Of a stretch of DNA of 64,000 nucleotides, positions 55,382-64,000 are shown piece by piece (within the stretch, counting starts at the first letter, position 1; every line of letters begins with the position of its first letter). The notes beneath the pieces were generated by a model. The model ran no database searches, had not been told where the DNA came from, and saw only the letters and a program-made list of their open reading frames with translations. A program made the position numbers and the translations under genes. Source of the stretch: Haliscomenobacteraceae bacterium (GTDB lineage: Bacteria > Bacteroidota > Bacteroidia > Chitinophagales > Saprospiraceae); the NCBI GenBank assembly GCA_947501115.1, contig CANMVX010000019.1, forward strand, positions 1 to 64,000, written 5' to 3'.

Positions 55382-58093
55382 TTATTTTAGTAATTGAACT
55401 ATACCCAATATAAAAGTAGAAATACCCGCAATAGTAGAAGAGGCTAAGGCTAAATCAGTAATACTCAGTGGCCTTTTCGTTTTATTGTCCACATAAACTT
55501 TAGGCACCATAACCGTCGCTCCCGGTTCAATTTTAGGATAAGAGTTAACTAGTCCTAAAATTTTTCTGGTGGCCAAGGCTCTTCCATCAGGATAAATAAT
55601 ATAGGTCTTATCCTTTTCAGCGCCATTCTTGAATCCACCCGCCTGATTAACATAATATTTGGTTCCTTTACCTCCTATAAAATTAATACCAATGGGCTGA
55701 TAAACCTCTCCATCAATAAGAATTAGCTTATTTACTTTGGGGATTATTAATTTATCTCCATTTTCAAGGAAAATATCAGCATTTGAACCAGGATTTTTTA
55801 AAGCCTGTCTAAGATTAATAGCAACGTCAATTTCCGTTTTATTTAAATTTAACTTTATCTGATCCTCTTTTAATTTTTCATCATCAACAATTTTATCAAT
55901 ATCTACTTCAATCTCATCCAAAACCTTAATATTATTTAACTTTCTAACCAATTTTGCTCTGTCTAAATTGGCTTCTAGTAATCCTCCCCCAGCCCTGAGG
56001 AATAAACTACTAATTCTATCATCTCTGCGTTGCAAGGCATATTCTCCGGGAAATAAAACTTCTCCCTCTATTTTAACAAATGCCTGTTCCCTGATTTGTG
56101 GATTTCGACGAACAGTTATTACATCATAAGCTCTTAATGACAAGTCACTTGTTTTACCATTTAAGAGCATTGAAAGATCTACATTAATGCTTTTTGTCAA
56201 CTCACTATTTGTCGAAAATAAATCGATACTATCAAGCCTTCTAACTATTTCAATATTAGAAACTGATGCAAATTCGGTTAAGCCCTCCGATAAAACAATC
56301 ACATCCTGAAGTGATAAACTATCCGCAAAAGGTATAATTCCCGGTTTTTTAACTTCTCCCAATATCGTAACATATCCAATGTCACTCATTTTCTCTTGAG
56401 ACTGAACATAAATGATATCCCCTGCATTTAAATATATATCCTCTTTGTTCTGATTTGTCAAAGATAGAGATATAGATATAGATTCCATTTTCTGATTCAA
56501 GCCCTTCCTGTAGATTATAATTCTCTCTTTATAAGCGTCGGAGCTTAATCCACCTGCTAAAAATAAAAGGTCTTCGAGTTTAATACCCTCCCTAAAAGGG
56601 AACGAACCAGGATTTTGAACCGAACCATTTATGGTAACTGACGTCTCTTCTTCTAACTCAAAAATACTTTTTATAACCAACTCATCATCTGATTGTAGTA
56701 AAATATCCTCACTCTCACCCTCTAAAACGGATTTTAAATTCAATTTTATCACAGACTTCCTGTCATTTGCCTCTAAACGAAATAACAAGGCTCTTTCCTG
56801 GTAAGCGTCAGGTTTCAATCCTGAGGCCAACTTAATTAAATCCTTTATTGATTTTGTAGTTTCCAAAGAATATGCGCCGGGCCTATAAACAGATCCTGAA
56901 ACGGTAACTTTATTATTAAATCTATCTAAAACGAAGCCAACAGACACTTTATCACCAGAAAAAAGGGAACAATTTGAAAAATTTTCGTTAGTAATATCCA
57001 TTACAATTTTCTCTTTATCTGTAAATCTCTCTATTTGAACTTGAGATTTATAAGCACCCTCTTTAAAACCTCCCGCATTTTGAATCAAATCGGCCAATTT
57101 TTCTCCCTCTGAAAATTCATACATCATTGGCTTTTTGACTGCTCCACTAATATTCACTATGTTTTCAGCCATTGGAATTCTAATAATATCCCGTTCTTCC
57201 AATCTATAATCTTTAGGTAAAATTCCTTTGGTAAGAAAAGGATAAAGATCAATGGTGTCTAAAATTTTATTCCCTCTAATCAGTTCAATATTCCTGAAAG
57301 AACCTACATCAGATGGACCTCCACAATCATACAAAACATTTAAGACAGTGGACAAGGAAGAAACATTATAATGCCCAGGTTTTATGGCTTCTCCTGTTAC
57401 TAATACTTGAATAGATCTAAATCGAGATAAATAAAGCGAAATTTTAGTCGAGCCAGATATAACCTGAGGATATATTTTAGCAAATAATGATTTAATCTTG
57501 AATTTGGCTTCACTCAAACTTAATCCAGAAACAAAAACGGGACCAATGAGAGCTATTCTTACAAAACCCTCTATTGAAACAAGTAACTCTTGTTGCCTGT
57601 CCTGAACGCCACTTAAATCTAACATTAACCTATCACCGGAACCAAGAATATAATTATCCGGACTTGGCATTCTTATTTCTGGTGTAAAGGAAATTTGATT
57701 TTGCAAAAATATTTCTCTTCCAAAAACATTTGATTTAACTGTAAGTTTGCCACTTAACAATTTTGATTTATCCGTTTTATCATTTTGGGGTAATGAATCT
57801 GCACCTTCAGAGAGAACCTCTTCCTCCTCCTCTTTTAATTTTAATTTTTCCCTTCTTTTGGTTAATATTTTTCCGTTCAAGGCTGATAATTCACTATCCC
57901 CCAGTCCTCTTTTTCTTAATTCATCGGTTATTTGAAAATCACTCAGTCCATTATCAATTCCTTTCTCTATCACGTAGTTAATTTCCTTCTCGGGCAAGAC
58001 AGGTACTTCAACCTGGGCAATACCCCAAACTGGAAGCAATAGGATTAAAAAGCAAAAAATATAGTATTGGAAAATGAAATTCTTATTTATCAT
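55382..58093 (-). CDS. SLBB-domain polysaccharide export protein
   Basis: This 903-aa exported protein has a signal peptide (about 1-27), then a charged low-complexity segment (about 75-110, LKLKEEEEEVLSEG), a poly-export domain starting at PSPDNYILGSGDRLMLDLSG and about six SLBB repeats (for example VLVTGEAIKPGHYNVSSLST, VTVSGSVYRPGAYSLETTKS, VTINGSVQNPGSFPFREG). It ends with a single hydrophobic helix. It is the outer-membrane/periplasmic conduit for the polymer, Wza-like but much longer, as usual in Bacteroidota. Confidence 0.93.
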   Translation of the reverse strand: MINKNFIFQYYIFCFLILLLPVWGIAQVEVPVLPEKEINYVIEKGIDNGLSDFQITDELRKRGLGDSELSALNGKILTKRREKLKLKEEEEEVLSEGADSLPQNDKTDKSKLLSGKLTVKSNVFGREIFLQNQISFTPEIRMPSPDNYILGSGDRLMLDLSGVQDRQQELLVSIEGFVRIALIGPVFVSGLSLSEAKFKIKSLFAKIYPQVISGSTKISLYLSRFRSIQVLVTGEAIKPGHYNVSSLSTVLNVLYDCGGPSDVGSFRNIELIRGNKILDTIDLYPFLTKGILPKDYRLEERDIIRIPMAENIVNISGAVKKPMMYEFSEGEKLADLIQNAGGFKEGAYKSQVQIERFTDKEKIVMDITNENFSNCSLFSGDKVSVGFVLDRFNNKVTVSGSVYRPGAYSLETTKSIKDLIKLASGLKPDAYQERALLFRLEANDRKSVIKLNLKSVLEGESEDILLQSDDELVIKSIFELEEETSVTINGSVQNPGSFPFREGIKLEDLLFLAGGLSSDAYKERIIIYRKGLNQKMESISISLSLTNQNKEDIYLNAGDIIYVQSQEKMSDIGYVTILGEVKKPGIIPFADSLSLQDVIVLSEGLTEFASVSNIEIVRRLDSIDLFSTNSELTKSINVDLSMLLNGKTSDLSLRAYDVITVRRNPQIREQAFVKIEGEVLFPGEYALQRRDDRISSLFLRAGGGLLEANLDRAKLVRKLNNIKVLDEIEVDIDKIVDDEKLKEDQIKLNLNKTEIDVAINLRQALKNPGSNADIFLENGDKLIIPKVNKLILIDGEVYQPIGINFIGGKGTKYYVNQAGGFKNGAEKDKTYIIYPDGRALATRKILGLVNSYPKIEPGATVMVPKVYVDNKTKRPLSITDLALASSTIAGISTFILGIVQLLK

Positions 58094-58274
58094 TTAAGGA
58101 TGGTATTCATTAAAAAAAATTAAGGCTTCGCCTTTCATAAGTCGCAAACAAATTATGAAAATAGAATATCTTATTGTTAACCAAATGTTTAACGCCAAAA
58201 TCAACCTTTAAAAAATAATAATTAATTGACGCTAAAGTACTATTATTTTATGAATTAATTCAGAAAGTTCAGAA

Positions 58275-59060
58275 TCAAAGTAAAAACCGCCGAAAATAAC
58301 CCAGTACCGGTAGTAACACGCCCAATAATTTGGGGAGGTACCGCCACAATAATTGTCCTGGAAAAATTTTTACGTTATTTTCCTGACAAGCCAGTAAACA
58401 TTCCTGATTGATTACCCTCAGGTTTTTTAATGAAAATTTACTCTTACCCCCGGACCTCATGAAGATAAGTGGTCTATTAAGCAGATAAAATTGCCAGTTA
58501 CCTTTAATAAATCCTCTTAATAAAAATTCAAAATCTCCCGCTATTTCATAATGCTCCTTGTACAATCCAATTTCCAAATATTTCTTTTTTAACAAGAAAA
58601 ATCCTGGATGGGGAGGCTGAATACCCCATTTAAAATGATTTGGCACCCAAAATTTTGTGGAATATTTCCTTATAATTTTATCTCCTGTCTGATGTGGAAC
58701 ATACCAAACATCACCGAGCACTGCTTCCTTCCCTCGTTGAAATAAAGCCATTACCTGGTTCAATACCTGGTTGTTCGCATAATAATCATCACCATGCAAT
58801 ATTCCAATCACCTGACCCTTCGCCTGAAGAATTCCCTTATTTATTGCTGCATAAATACCCGTATCAGAACCTCTGATGATTATCCCATTAAAATAATCCG
58901 CTGATAATTTCTGTATAGTGCCATCTGTGGAATTTCCGTCCACAATGATATGTTCCACGAATTTATATTCTTGATTCTTTACCGCATTTACGCAGGCCAA
59001 AATAGTTTTTTCACAATTCAATGTCGGCGTTATGATACTTATCCAGGCAGTTTCATGCAT
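58275..59060 (-). CDS. GT2 glycosyltransferase
   Basis: This 261-aa GT-A enzyme begins WISIITPTLNCEKTILACVN and has HIIVDGNSTDGT, HGDDYYANNQVL (DxD-like) and KWGIQPPHPGFFLLKKKYLE. The last is typical of WcaA-type transferases. Cytosolic; sugar donor unknown. The carbamoyltransferase gene is 8 bases upstream, so they share a transcript. A 180-base gap with no gene separates it from the SLBB gene. Confidence 0.92.
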   Translation of the reverse strand: MHETAWISIITPTLNCEKTILACVNAVKNQEYKFVEHIIVDGNSTDGTIQKLSADYFNGIIIRGSDTGIYAAINKGILQAKGQVIGILHGDDYYANNQVLNQVMALFQRGKEAVLGDVWYVPHQTGDKIIRKYSTKFWVPNHFKWGIQPPHPGFFLLKKKYLEIGLYKEHYEIAGDFEFLLRGFIKGNWQFYLLNRPLIFMRSGGKSKFSLKNLRVINQECLLACQENNVKIFPGQLLWRYLPKLLGVLLPVLGYFRRFLL

Positions 59061-59067
59061 TTCATTC

Positions 59068-60768
59068 TTATTTTTTAATTAAAATTTTTCCCATTATTAA
59101 ATAATCCAGTTCCGTTCGCTGAAAACATCTGATAGCCTCCAGTGGAGAATTTATAATGGGCTCATTTTCATTAAATGAGGTGTTTAAAAGGGCAGGAATT
59201 CCCGAAATTTTATAAAATGACCTTATTAGTTGATAGAAAAGATCATTATCTTCTTTTCTAACCGATTGAATACGAACACTTTGATCAATATGTAAAAGGG
59301 ATTCGATTTGATTCAATGCTTTTCCTTCAGGAATTATAACCTGCTCCATGAAAGGTAGAAAATCGTCACATCCAATAAAATTTTGTTGACATTCCGCTAA
59401 CACGGATAACGCGAAAGGGCGAAATTTTTCTCTGTTTTTTATAACTCCATTCAGCTTATCTCTAATGTCCGGAACAGAAGGATTTGCCAGAATCGATCTG
59501 TTTCCTAATGCCCTGGGGCCGAATTCTGCGCTACCTTGAAACCATCCTATGATACCTCCCGACATCAATATGTCTGACACTTTTTGAATAATTTCCTCCA
59601 TACTATGCTCCTGAAAAATCAATTTCTGCTGGATACAAATAGCCTTTATTTCGTCCTCGTCATAAGAAATTCCCTTAAAAGAATGATAAATGGGTTCTTT
59701 TCTCCTTCCATTTTCACGCTGGAAATGTACCCATTGTGCCGCACCTAAAGAAAGTCCGGCATCGTTGGAGGCGCAGGGAATGTATATGTTTCTATAAGGT
59801 GTGAACTCTTTAATCTTACCCATGGCTACAGAATTTTGCATGGATCCTCCAGCTAAACAAAGATTTCTTGTATCGCATTTCTCTGCCAAATAATTTAACC
59901 TATTCATTAGAATATACTCGAAAACCTTTTGAGTAGATGCCGCAAAATCGGCATTAAAAGAAGAAGTTTCTTCTCCCAAAATTTTCGGAATCCCCCATTT
60001 TGAAGCCCATAATGCTGTATAAAATAGCGGAATCCCCGGATAACCGTTAGCATTATTCTCTTTAACCAATGGATTATGCCATTTAAAATAAAGGGCACTC
60101 AAGGTAAAAGTACCATCCTTTTTAAGTTGAAACATCTTTAATATGTCGTCAAAAAAAACAGGCTTTCCATACGCTGCCAATCCCATCACCTTATATTCAT
60201 CGCCAACTTCATGGAAACCTAAATACTGGCTTGCCGCGGTATAAAACAAACCTAAGGAATGAGGAAAACAGGTATTTCCCATGATTTTAATCTTATTTCC
60301 CTTTCCAATACCCCACATGGAAGTTGAAAAATCACCCGAACCATCCACTGAATAAATCATAGCCTCTTCAAAAGGCGAACTATAAAAAGCGGAGGCCAGG
60401 TGAGCGCGGTGATGCTCTACAAAGCGAAGTTTATCTGCCAGAAGCCAATCCGGAAAGTGTCGATCCCATTCCTTTGAAAAACCTCCAAATACCTTCTTAG
60501 TTTTTTTAAGGTGATTTGGATGTTGCCATAAAAAAAGTATTTTTCTAAAAAAATTAGACCTAACATCCCCGGCCACAGCAATAAAATCTAATTGCTCAAA
60601 GGAAATATTAGTACTATTCAAGCAAAACAAAACAGATTCCGATGGGAATCCCTCCCAATGTTTGACCCGTTTAAATCTTTCTTCCTCGGAACCCACTAAC
60701 CATTCGCCCTCCTTTAATAAAATAGCCGCTGCGTCAGGATGACCAAAGTTTATTCCTAAAATATTCAT
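59068..60768 (-). CDS. Carbamoyltransferase (NodU/CmcH family)
   Basis: This 566-aa enzyme begins MNILGINFGHPDAAAILLKE and has VEHHRAHLASAFYSSPF with the conserved HHxAH, AGGSMQNSVAMGKI and GWFQGSAEFGPRALGNRSIL. These are the full NodU/CmcH hallmarks. Such enzymes transfer a carbamoyl group from carbamoyl phosphate to sugar hydroxyls. In this locus it likely carbamoylates the polysaccharide repeat unit. Cytosolic. It lies 21 bases downstream of a GT4 gene. Confidence 0.95.
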   Translation of the reverse strand: MNILGINFGHPDAAAILLKEGEWLVGSEEERFKRVKHWEGFPSESVLFCLNSTNISFEQLDFIAVAGDVRSNFFRKILFLWQHPNHLKKTKKVFGGFSKEWDRHFPDWLLADKLRFVEHHRAHLASAFYSSPFEEAMIYSVDGSGDFSTSMWGIGKGNKIKIMGNTCFPHSLGLFYTAASQYLGFHEVGDEYKVMGLAAYGKPVFFDDILKMFQLKKDGTFTLSALYFKWHNPLVKENNANGYPGIPLFYTALWASKWGIPKILGEETSSFNADFAASTQKVFEYILMNRLNYLAEKCDTRNLCLAGGSMQNSVAMGKIKEFTPYRNIYIPCASNDAGLSLGAAQWVHFQRENGRRKEPIYHSFKGISYDEDEIKAICIQQKLIFQEHSMEEIIQKVSDILMSGGIIGWFQGSAEFGPRALGNRSILANPSVPDIRDKLNGVIKNREKFRPFALSVLAECQQNFIGCDDFLPFMEQVIIPEGKALNQIESLLHIDQSVRIQSVRKEDNDLFYQLIRSFYKISGIPALLNTSFNENEPIINSPLEAIRCFQRTELDYLIMGKILIKK

Positions 60769-60789
60769 TGTTGTATTGTGAGGAGATGA

Positions 60790-61785
60790 TTAAATAGATG
60801 AAAACAGGGAATCATGCTTTGCCAAAATAAAATGACTACCGTATTTATGTGTATTATTAAAGCCCTCATCAATACATAATGCTCTTAATGAATTATTATG
60901 AATAATAGATATCAGACCATCATGTATAGATTCAACGGAAAGTGGATTCACTAATAATGCACCTTTACCTGCAATTTCAGCCATCGCTCCCCTATTGGAA
61001 GTAATTACGGCGCGACCTACCGTTTGAGCTTCAAGAATAGGTAAACCAAAACCTTCTGCCAGGGAGGCAAATAAAAGAATGTCGCAGGAATGATATAAAG
61101 ACAAGATCTCATTATCTGTGAGATGGACTACATTTTCAAAATCAATACCAGCATTAATTAACTCAAGTCTATGGTTTTCAGATAGCTTTCCTACTATTCT
61201 TAATAAGCAAGGAATACCTTTAACTGCCTGAATATGATTACTTAAATTTTTATTCCATGCCGTACCTATGTGTAAAATAACTGGGTAATGAAAATTAAAA
61301 TCTTTGGGTGAATAAGTAAAATGCGGTGAAATTAAGCAAGGTATCACCTCTATTTTTTTTGCAATACAACCTGTATATCGAATGATTTCATTTTTCGTAT
61401 GATTAGAAATAGCAATAATTGACTTTGCTTTTAAGACGGGTAAATAAACCCAGAAAAACCAAAGTATCAACCAGGATATTCCCTTTTTAGGGTATAGAAA
61501 CAAGACATCATGAATGGTTATAACCAATGATTTTCCTGGTAATAAAAAGGCTATGAAATAAATATCGCCAATGATATGATTCATTTCATGTTTATGGAAC
61601 CACGCAAAAAAAATTAATTTGAGCCGGGGTATAAATCCCTTACTATACCATGGCATTTCAATCCAGTCAATTTCCCATTTACCAGATTTTAACAATCCTG
61701 CCCTCACCTCATTTAAGGTGTTTTCAATACTGAAATGGAAGCCCTGAATAGGCTTACGAGTGAAGAAAGCGATTCTTTTGCTCAT
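60790..61785 (-). CDS. GT4 glycosyltransferase
   Basis: This enzyme of about 331 aa starts at ATG 61785 (MSKRIAFFTRKPIQGFHFSI); a longer frame upstream would overlap the ligase gene and adds non-typical residues. C-terminal motifs include VILHIGTAWNKNLSNHIQAV, LFASLAEGFGLPILEAQTVG and TSNRGAMAEIAGKGALLVNP, typical GT4. The stop of the next gene upstream lies 32 bases inside this gene. Donor unknown; mannosyl- or rhamnosyltransferase-like. Confidence 0.9.
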   Translation of the reverse strand: MSKRIAFFTRKPIQGFHFSIENTLNEVRAGLLKSGKWEIDWIEMPWYSKGFIPRLKLIFFAWFHKHEMNHIIGDIYFIAFLLPGKSLVITIHDVLFLYPKKGISWLILWFFWVYLPVLKAKSIIAISNHTKNEIIRYTGCIAKKIEVIPCLISPHFTYSPKDFNFHYPVILHIGTAWNKNLSNHIQAVKGIPCLLRIVGKLSENHRLELINAGIDFENVVHLTDNEILSLYHSCDILLFASLAEGFGLPILEAQTVGRAVITSNRGAMAEIAGKGALLVNPLSVESIHDGLISIIHNNSLRALCIDEGFNNTHKYGSHFILAKHDSLFSSI

Positions 61786-62998
61786 ATTGAAAGGACAATG
61801 AAATGATTCCCCACAGAAAAAAGAATGAATTATAGGTATTAGAAACGAGCGGAAAATATCCAAAAATCAGTAAAAATATCAGACTACTCAAGCCCTTGGG
61901 GATGCTACTTAGAACGATAAAAAGTAGTGCAAAAGAAACTTTTAACAATAACAAAAACCAGCCACCTTCTATTAAAATTCTTTCCAGTTCTTCTTCAAAA
62001 TAACCATATTTAAGAATACCCAGTGAAATACCCCAAATTTCGTTAGCCCCCTGGTAAGTGCATCCAAGACCATAACCGAACCATTCATTTTCACTGGAAA
62101 AGAAAAACATATTTTTCCAGGGAGTAATAAATCTACTGGTCTGCTCGCCTGAATCAACATTGGTGGTTACCCTATCCGTTAAGTTAAAAATAGGTTCTAA
62201 AATCCATTCTTTGAAGTCTGGCAGCAGCATGAGAAGTATAAAAAGAAGGCATGAAAATAGCCCGTAAATGAGATAACCTGATGTTGATCTCTCCCCGGCA
62301 AATCTTGAGGCTATCAGTATTAAAATAAAGGCGAAAGTAACAGCCCGACTACCATTTAGCGTAGCTAAAATAGCCAGACAAACCTCATGAAAAAACATAA
62401 CTAATTGATTTACTTTATATTGAATATTAACAAACCATAATTGAAAACTCATAAATAGAATATATGCACCAAAACCACTGACGTAACTAAAAGTACCCGT
62501 AACCCTGGCGCTTTCACCCATTAAAGCAATATCACCAATAGCATTAAAATTGGCATATTGATTTATTAAATGGTGAGGAGGCAGCACATATTGAAAAACG
62601 GCTAAAATAGTTTCAATAGAAAGAATGAGCAACAAAACAGGATAAAAACGCCCCCAATTTACCTTGTTACTATTCGCTAAAAAAACAAATAAAGAGGTCC
62701 AAAACCCACCGTGTAGCAGGAATCCTGACAATGAATGAAAAAAGCCACATCCTCCGGGAAGCAGGGCCAAGACAAATAAAAAGGATAAATGAGCAAATAA
62801 AAATGGATAAATTTTACTTTGATTCCATGGATAAAATCCAATACAGAATATCCAGGGAATAAGCAGTTGAAAAGCTAATAAGCCATGATTAACAACATCG
62901 GGAAGTAACAACCACTTACGGATTGCACCCGAAAAAACAGAAAACAGTAAAAGGAATAAAAAGAAAAATTCCCTCTTTGAAAATCCTGTTAACAACAT
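61754..62998 (-). CDS. O-antigen ligase/polymerase-like membrane protein
   Basis: This 414-aa protein has about ten hydrophobic helices. The long periplasmic loop carries FGYGLGCTYQGANEIWG, and NGSRAVTFAFILILIASRFA is typical of Wzy/WaaL proteins. It is probably the polymerase (Wzy) or a ligase for the polymer. Its 3' end overlaps the GT4 gene by 32 bases and its 5' end overlaps the next glycosyltransferase by 10 bases, so the locus is compact here. Confidence 0.8.
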   Translation of the reverse strand: MLLTGFSKREFFFLFLLLFSVFSGAIRKWLLLPDVVNHGLLAFQLLIPWIFCIGFYPWNQSKIYPFLFAHLSFLFVLALLPGGCGFFHSLSGFLLHGGFWTSLFVFLANSNKVNWGRFYPVLLLILSIETILAVFQYVLPPHHLINQYANFNAIGDIALMGESARVTGTFSYVSGFGAYILFMSFQLWFVNIQYKVNQLVMFFHEVCLAILATLNGSRAVTFAFILILIASRFAGERSTSGYLIYGLFSCLLFILLMLLPDFKEWILEPIFNLTDRVTTNVDSGEQTSRFITPWKNMFFFSSENEWFGYGLGCTYQGANEIWGISLGILKYGYFEEELERILIEGGWFLLLLKVSFALLFIVLSSIPKGLSSLIFLLIFGYFPLVSNTYNSFFFLWGIISLSFQYEQKNRFLHS

Positions 62999-64000
62999 GA
63001 AAATAGTGTATGATAGTCCTCTTCAGTTTTGTTATTAGAAATGTAAGATGCTGCGCATTGTAAAGCTCCATCGCAATATAACTGGTATTGCACGTCATCT
63101 AAATGAATCAATTGATTTAACAAAAGAGACATTTTGCTAAAATCATCTAAAATAAAACCTCCCCTATTTTCTCCAATATTCCCCCAAGGTGTATGGCTAC
63201 TAATAATCACAGGCATACCCCTTGCCAAACATTCAAAAATAGCAAAAGAAAAATTTTCACCAGCAGATGGTAAAATCATAAAATGTTCCTCATTTACATT
63301 TAAATAGTCATCTAAAGAAGGTACACATCCTTTATAACATACCCTATCACCAAGTAAATTAATAGTGGGTAAACAATAATTTTCCCAATAAAACAGATCT
63401 TCCATTGGCCCGACAATAGATAATAAAACAGATGGATGGCTACGTAACAGACAGTCAAGAACAAGATGTAGATTTTTCTTAGGAGATATTCTACTGTAAA
63501 AAAACAGACGAAGTGACCCAGCCCTTTTTTGAATAAAATGAAGCCTATTCTTTAGAGGAGGAACAGTTAATTGAGTGCTAACTATGGATGCTTTTTGACC
63601 GAAAATATGTTGAATCTGACTAAATTCATGGTTTGAAGTAGCCTGCCATCTAATTTTATTATGCAGGCCGAGCCCTATAAAAACTTTTAGATAAAGCCAT
63701 TTTTTAAAATATTTTTGGTTGAGAGACCCTTTATCCAACATACCATGTGGACAAATAATAATTGGACATTTACAAAGTAACGCCCAAAAGAGGGGTATTA
63801 AAAAAAAATAGAAACCATAAATACCCTGCAAATAGATCCAGTCAGGTGTAAAGGAAAAAAAATGTCTATACATTTTAGCAGAAATAAATCCTTTATTTGC
63901 ATACCAAACGGGAAAAAATCTTTCCCCAAATTTTCTATTTGTCCATTTATCAGGAAAAATATCTTTGTAAGGAGTTACTTTATTTAAATCGACATTGGAA
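62989..64000 (-). CDS. GT4 glycosyltransferase (5' end outside the window)
   Basis: The frame is open beyond ATG 63873 to the window edge (reading DLNKVTPYKDIFPDKWTNRK.. WYANKGFISAK before it), so the true start lies outside. The visible part has WIYLQGIYGF, CPHGMLDKGSLNQKYFKKWL, RLFFYSRISPKKNLHLVLDC, ILPSAGENFSFAIFECLARG and SHTPWGNI. This is GT4, close to those that cap or extend surface polymers. Its stop overlaps the start of the ligase-like gene by 10 bases. Confidence 0.93.
   Translation of the reverse strand, partial: SNVDLNKVTPYKDIFPDKWTNRKFGERFFPVWYANKGFISAKMYRHFFSFTPDWIYLQGIYGFYFFLIPLFWALLCKCPIIICPHGMLDKGSLNQKYFKKWLYLKVFIGLGLHNKIRWQATSNHEFSQIQHIFGQKASIVSTQLTVPPLKNRLHFIQKRAGSLRLFFYSRISPKKNLHLVLDCLLRSHPSVLLSIVGPMEDLFYWENYCLPTINLLGDRVCYKGCVPSLDDYLNVNEEHFMILPSAGENFSFAIFECLARGMPVIISSHTPWGNIGENRGGFILDDFSKMSLLLNQLIHLDDVQYQLYCDGALQCAASYISNNKTEEDYHTLFSCC

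Noticed and set aside
1-64000. CRISPR arrays, rRNA operons, prophage structural genes
   Set aside because: None seen: no regularly spaced repeats of CRISPR type, no rRNA sequence, and only one isolated phage-like domain.

Overview
The window is AT-rich DNA from a member of the Bacteroidota, probably Saprospirales-like. The phylum call rests on several points: a type-B ribosomal protein L31, the alternative Bacteroidetes GlmU-type sugar nucleotidyltransferase, DUF983, LytS/LytTR and SLBB/Wzz proteins, several promoters of the TTTG / TAnnTTTG class, and almost no Shine-Dalgarno sites. The order-level call is inference.

Layout. (1) 1-17.7 kb is mostly housekeeping. It holds the tail of rpmE, the GlmU-like enzyme, two methyltransferases, an SDR pair, an MlaE/MlaF-type lipid ABC transporter, tRNA-Leu(GAG), a Crp/Fnr regulator, methylmalonyl-CoA mutase, a DUF1080 protein, an AntA-like regulator, a Wzi/RemB-like barrel and a short alpha-glucan phosphorylase. 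(2) 17.8-29.2 kb is an accessory block in which every gene lies on the + strand: hydrolase, AraC and XRE regulators, AlbA/Schlafen, Crp plus a membrane acyltransferase, a CPBP protease with a LytS/LytTR pair, and a TfoX-C protein. Five full copies and one half copy of a roughly 48-bp intergenic repeat separate the gene groups. The block also holds at least three decayed genes and an 85-bp duplication of the Crp promoter and start. This cassette-like arrangement is the best candidate for an undescribed system here. (3) 29.2-39.1 kb returns to mostly core genes: a GCS2-CBS fusion, QueA, an ECF sigma/anti-sigma operon, a TPR protein, a ROK kinase and a PKD-cyclophilin lipoprotein. Among them sits a Panacea antitoxin whose MazF partner carries an in-frame stop. 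(4) 39.2-64 kb is an exopolysaccharide or capsule locus on the - strand that runs off the window edge. It has an initiating sugar transferase, several GT4/GT2 enzymes, two GT-C-like membrane proteins, AsnB, UDP-galactopyranose mutase, Wzz, an SLBB export protein, a carbamoyltransferase and an O-antigen ligase-like protein. It has been invaded by one IS4-type element with a broken transposase, two matching ~392-bp MITE-like derivatives and one older transposase remnant.

How the genes work together. The polysaccharide locus looks able to make a galactofuranose-containing, amidated or carbamoylated polymer and to export it through Wzz and the SLBB protein. No Wzx flippase is visible in the window. 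The accessory block is rich in regulators and membrane proteins whose arrangement suggests serial acquisition. Its small secreted protein, CPBP protease and LytS/LytTR genes form one compact operon that resembles a peptide-sensing or self-immunity module. Families were assigned by reading motifs in the translated sequence; no database search was run.
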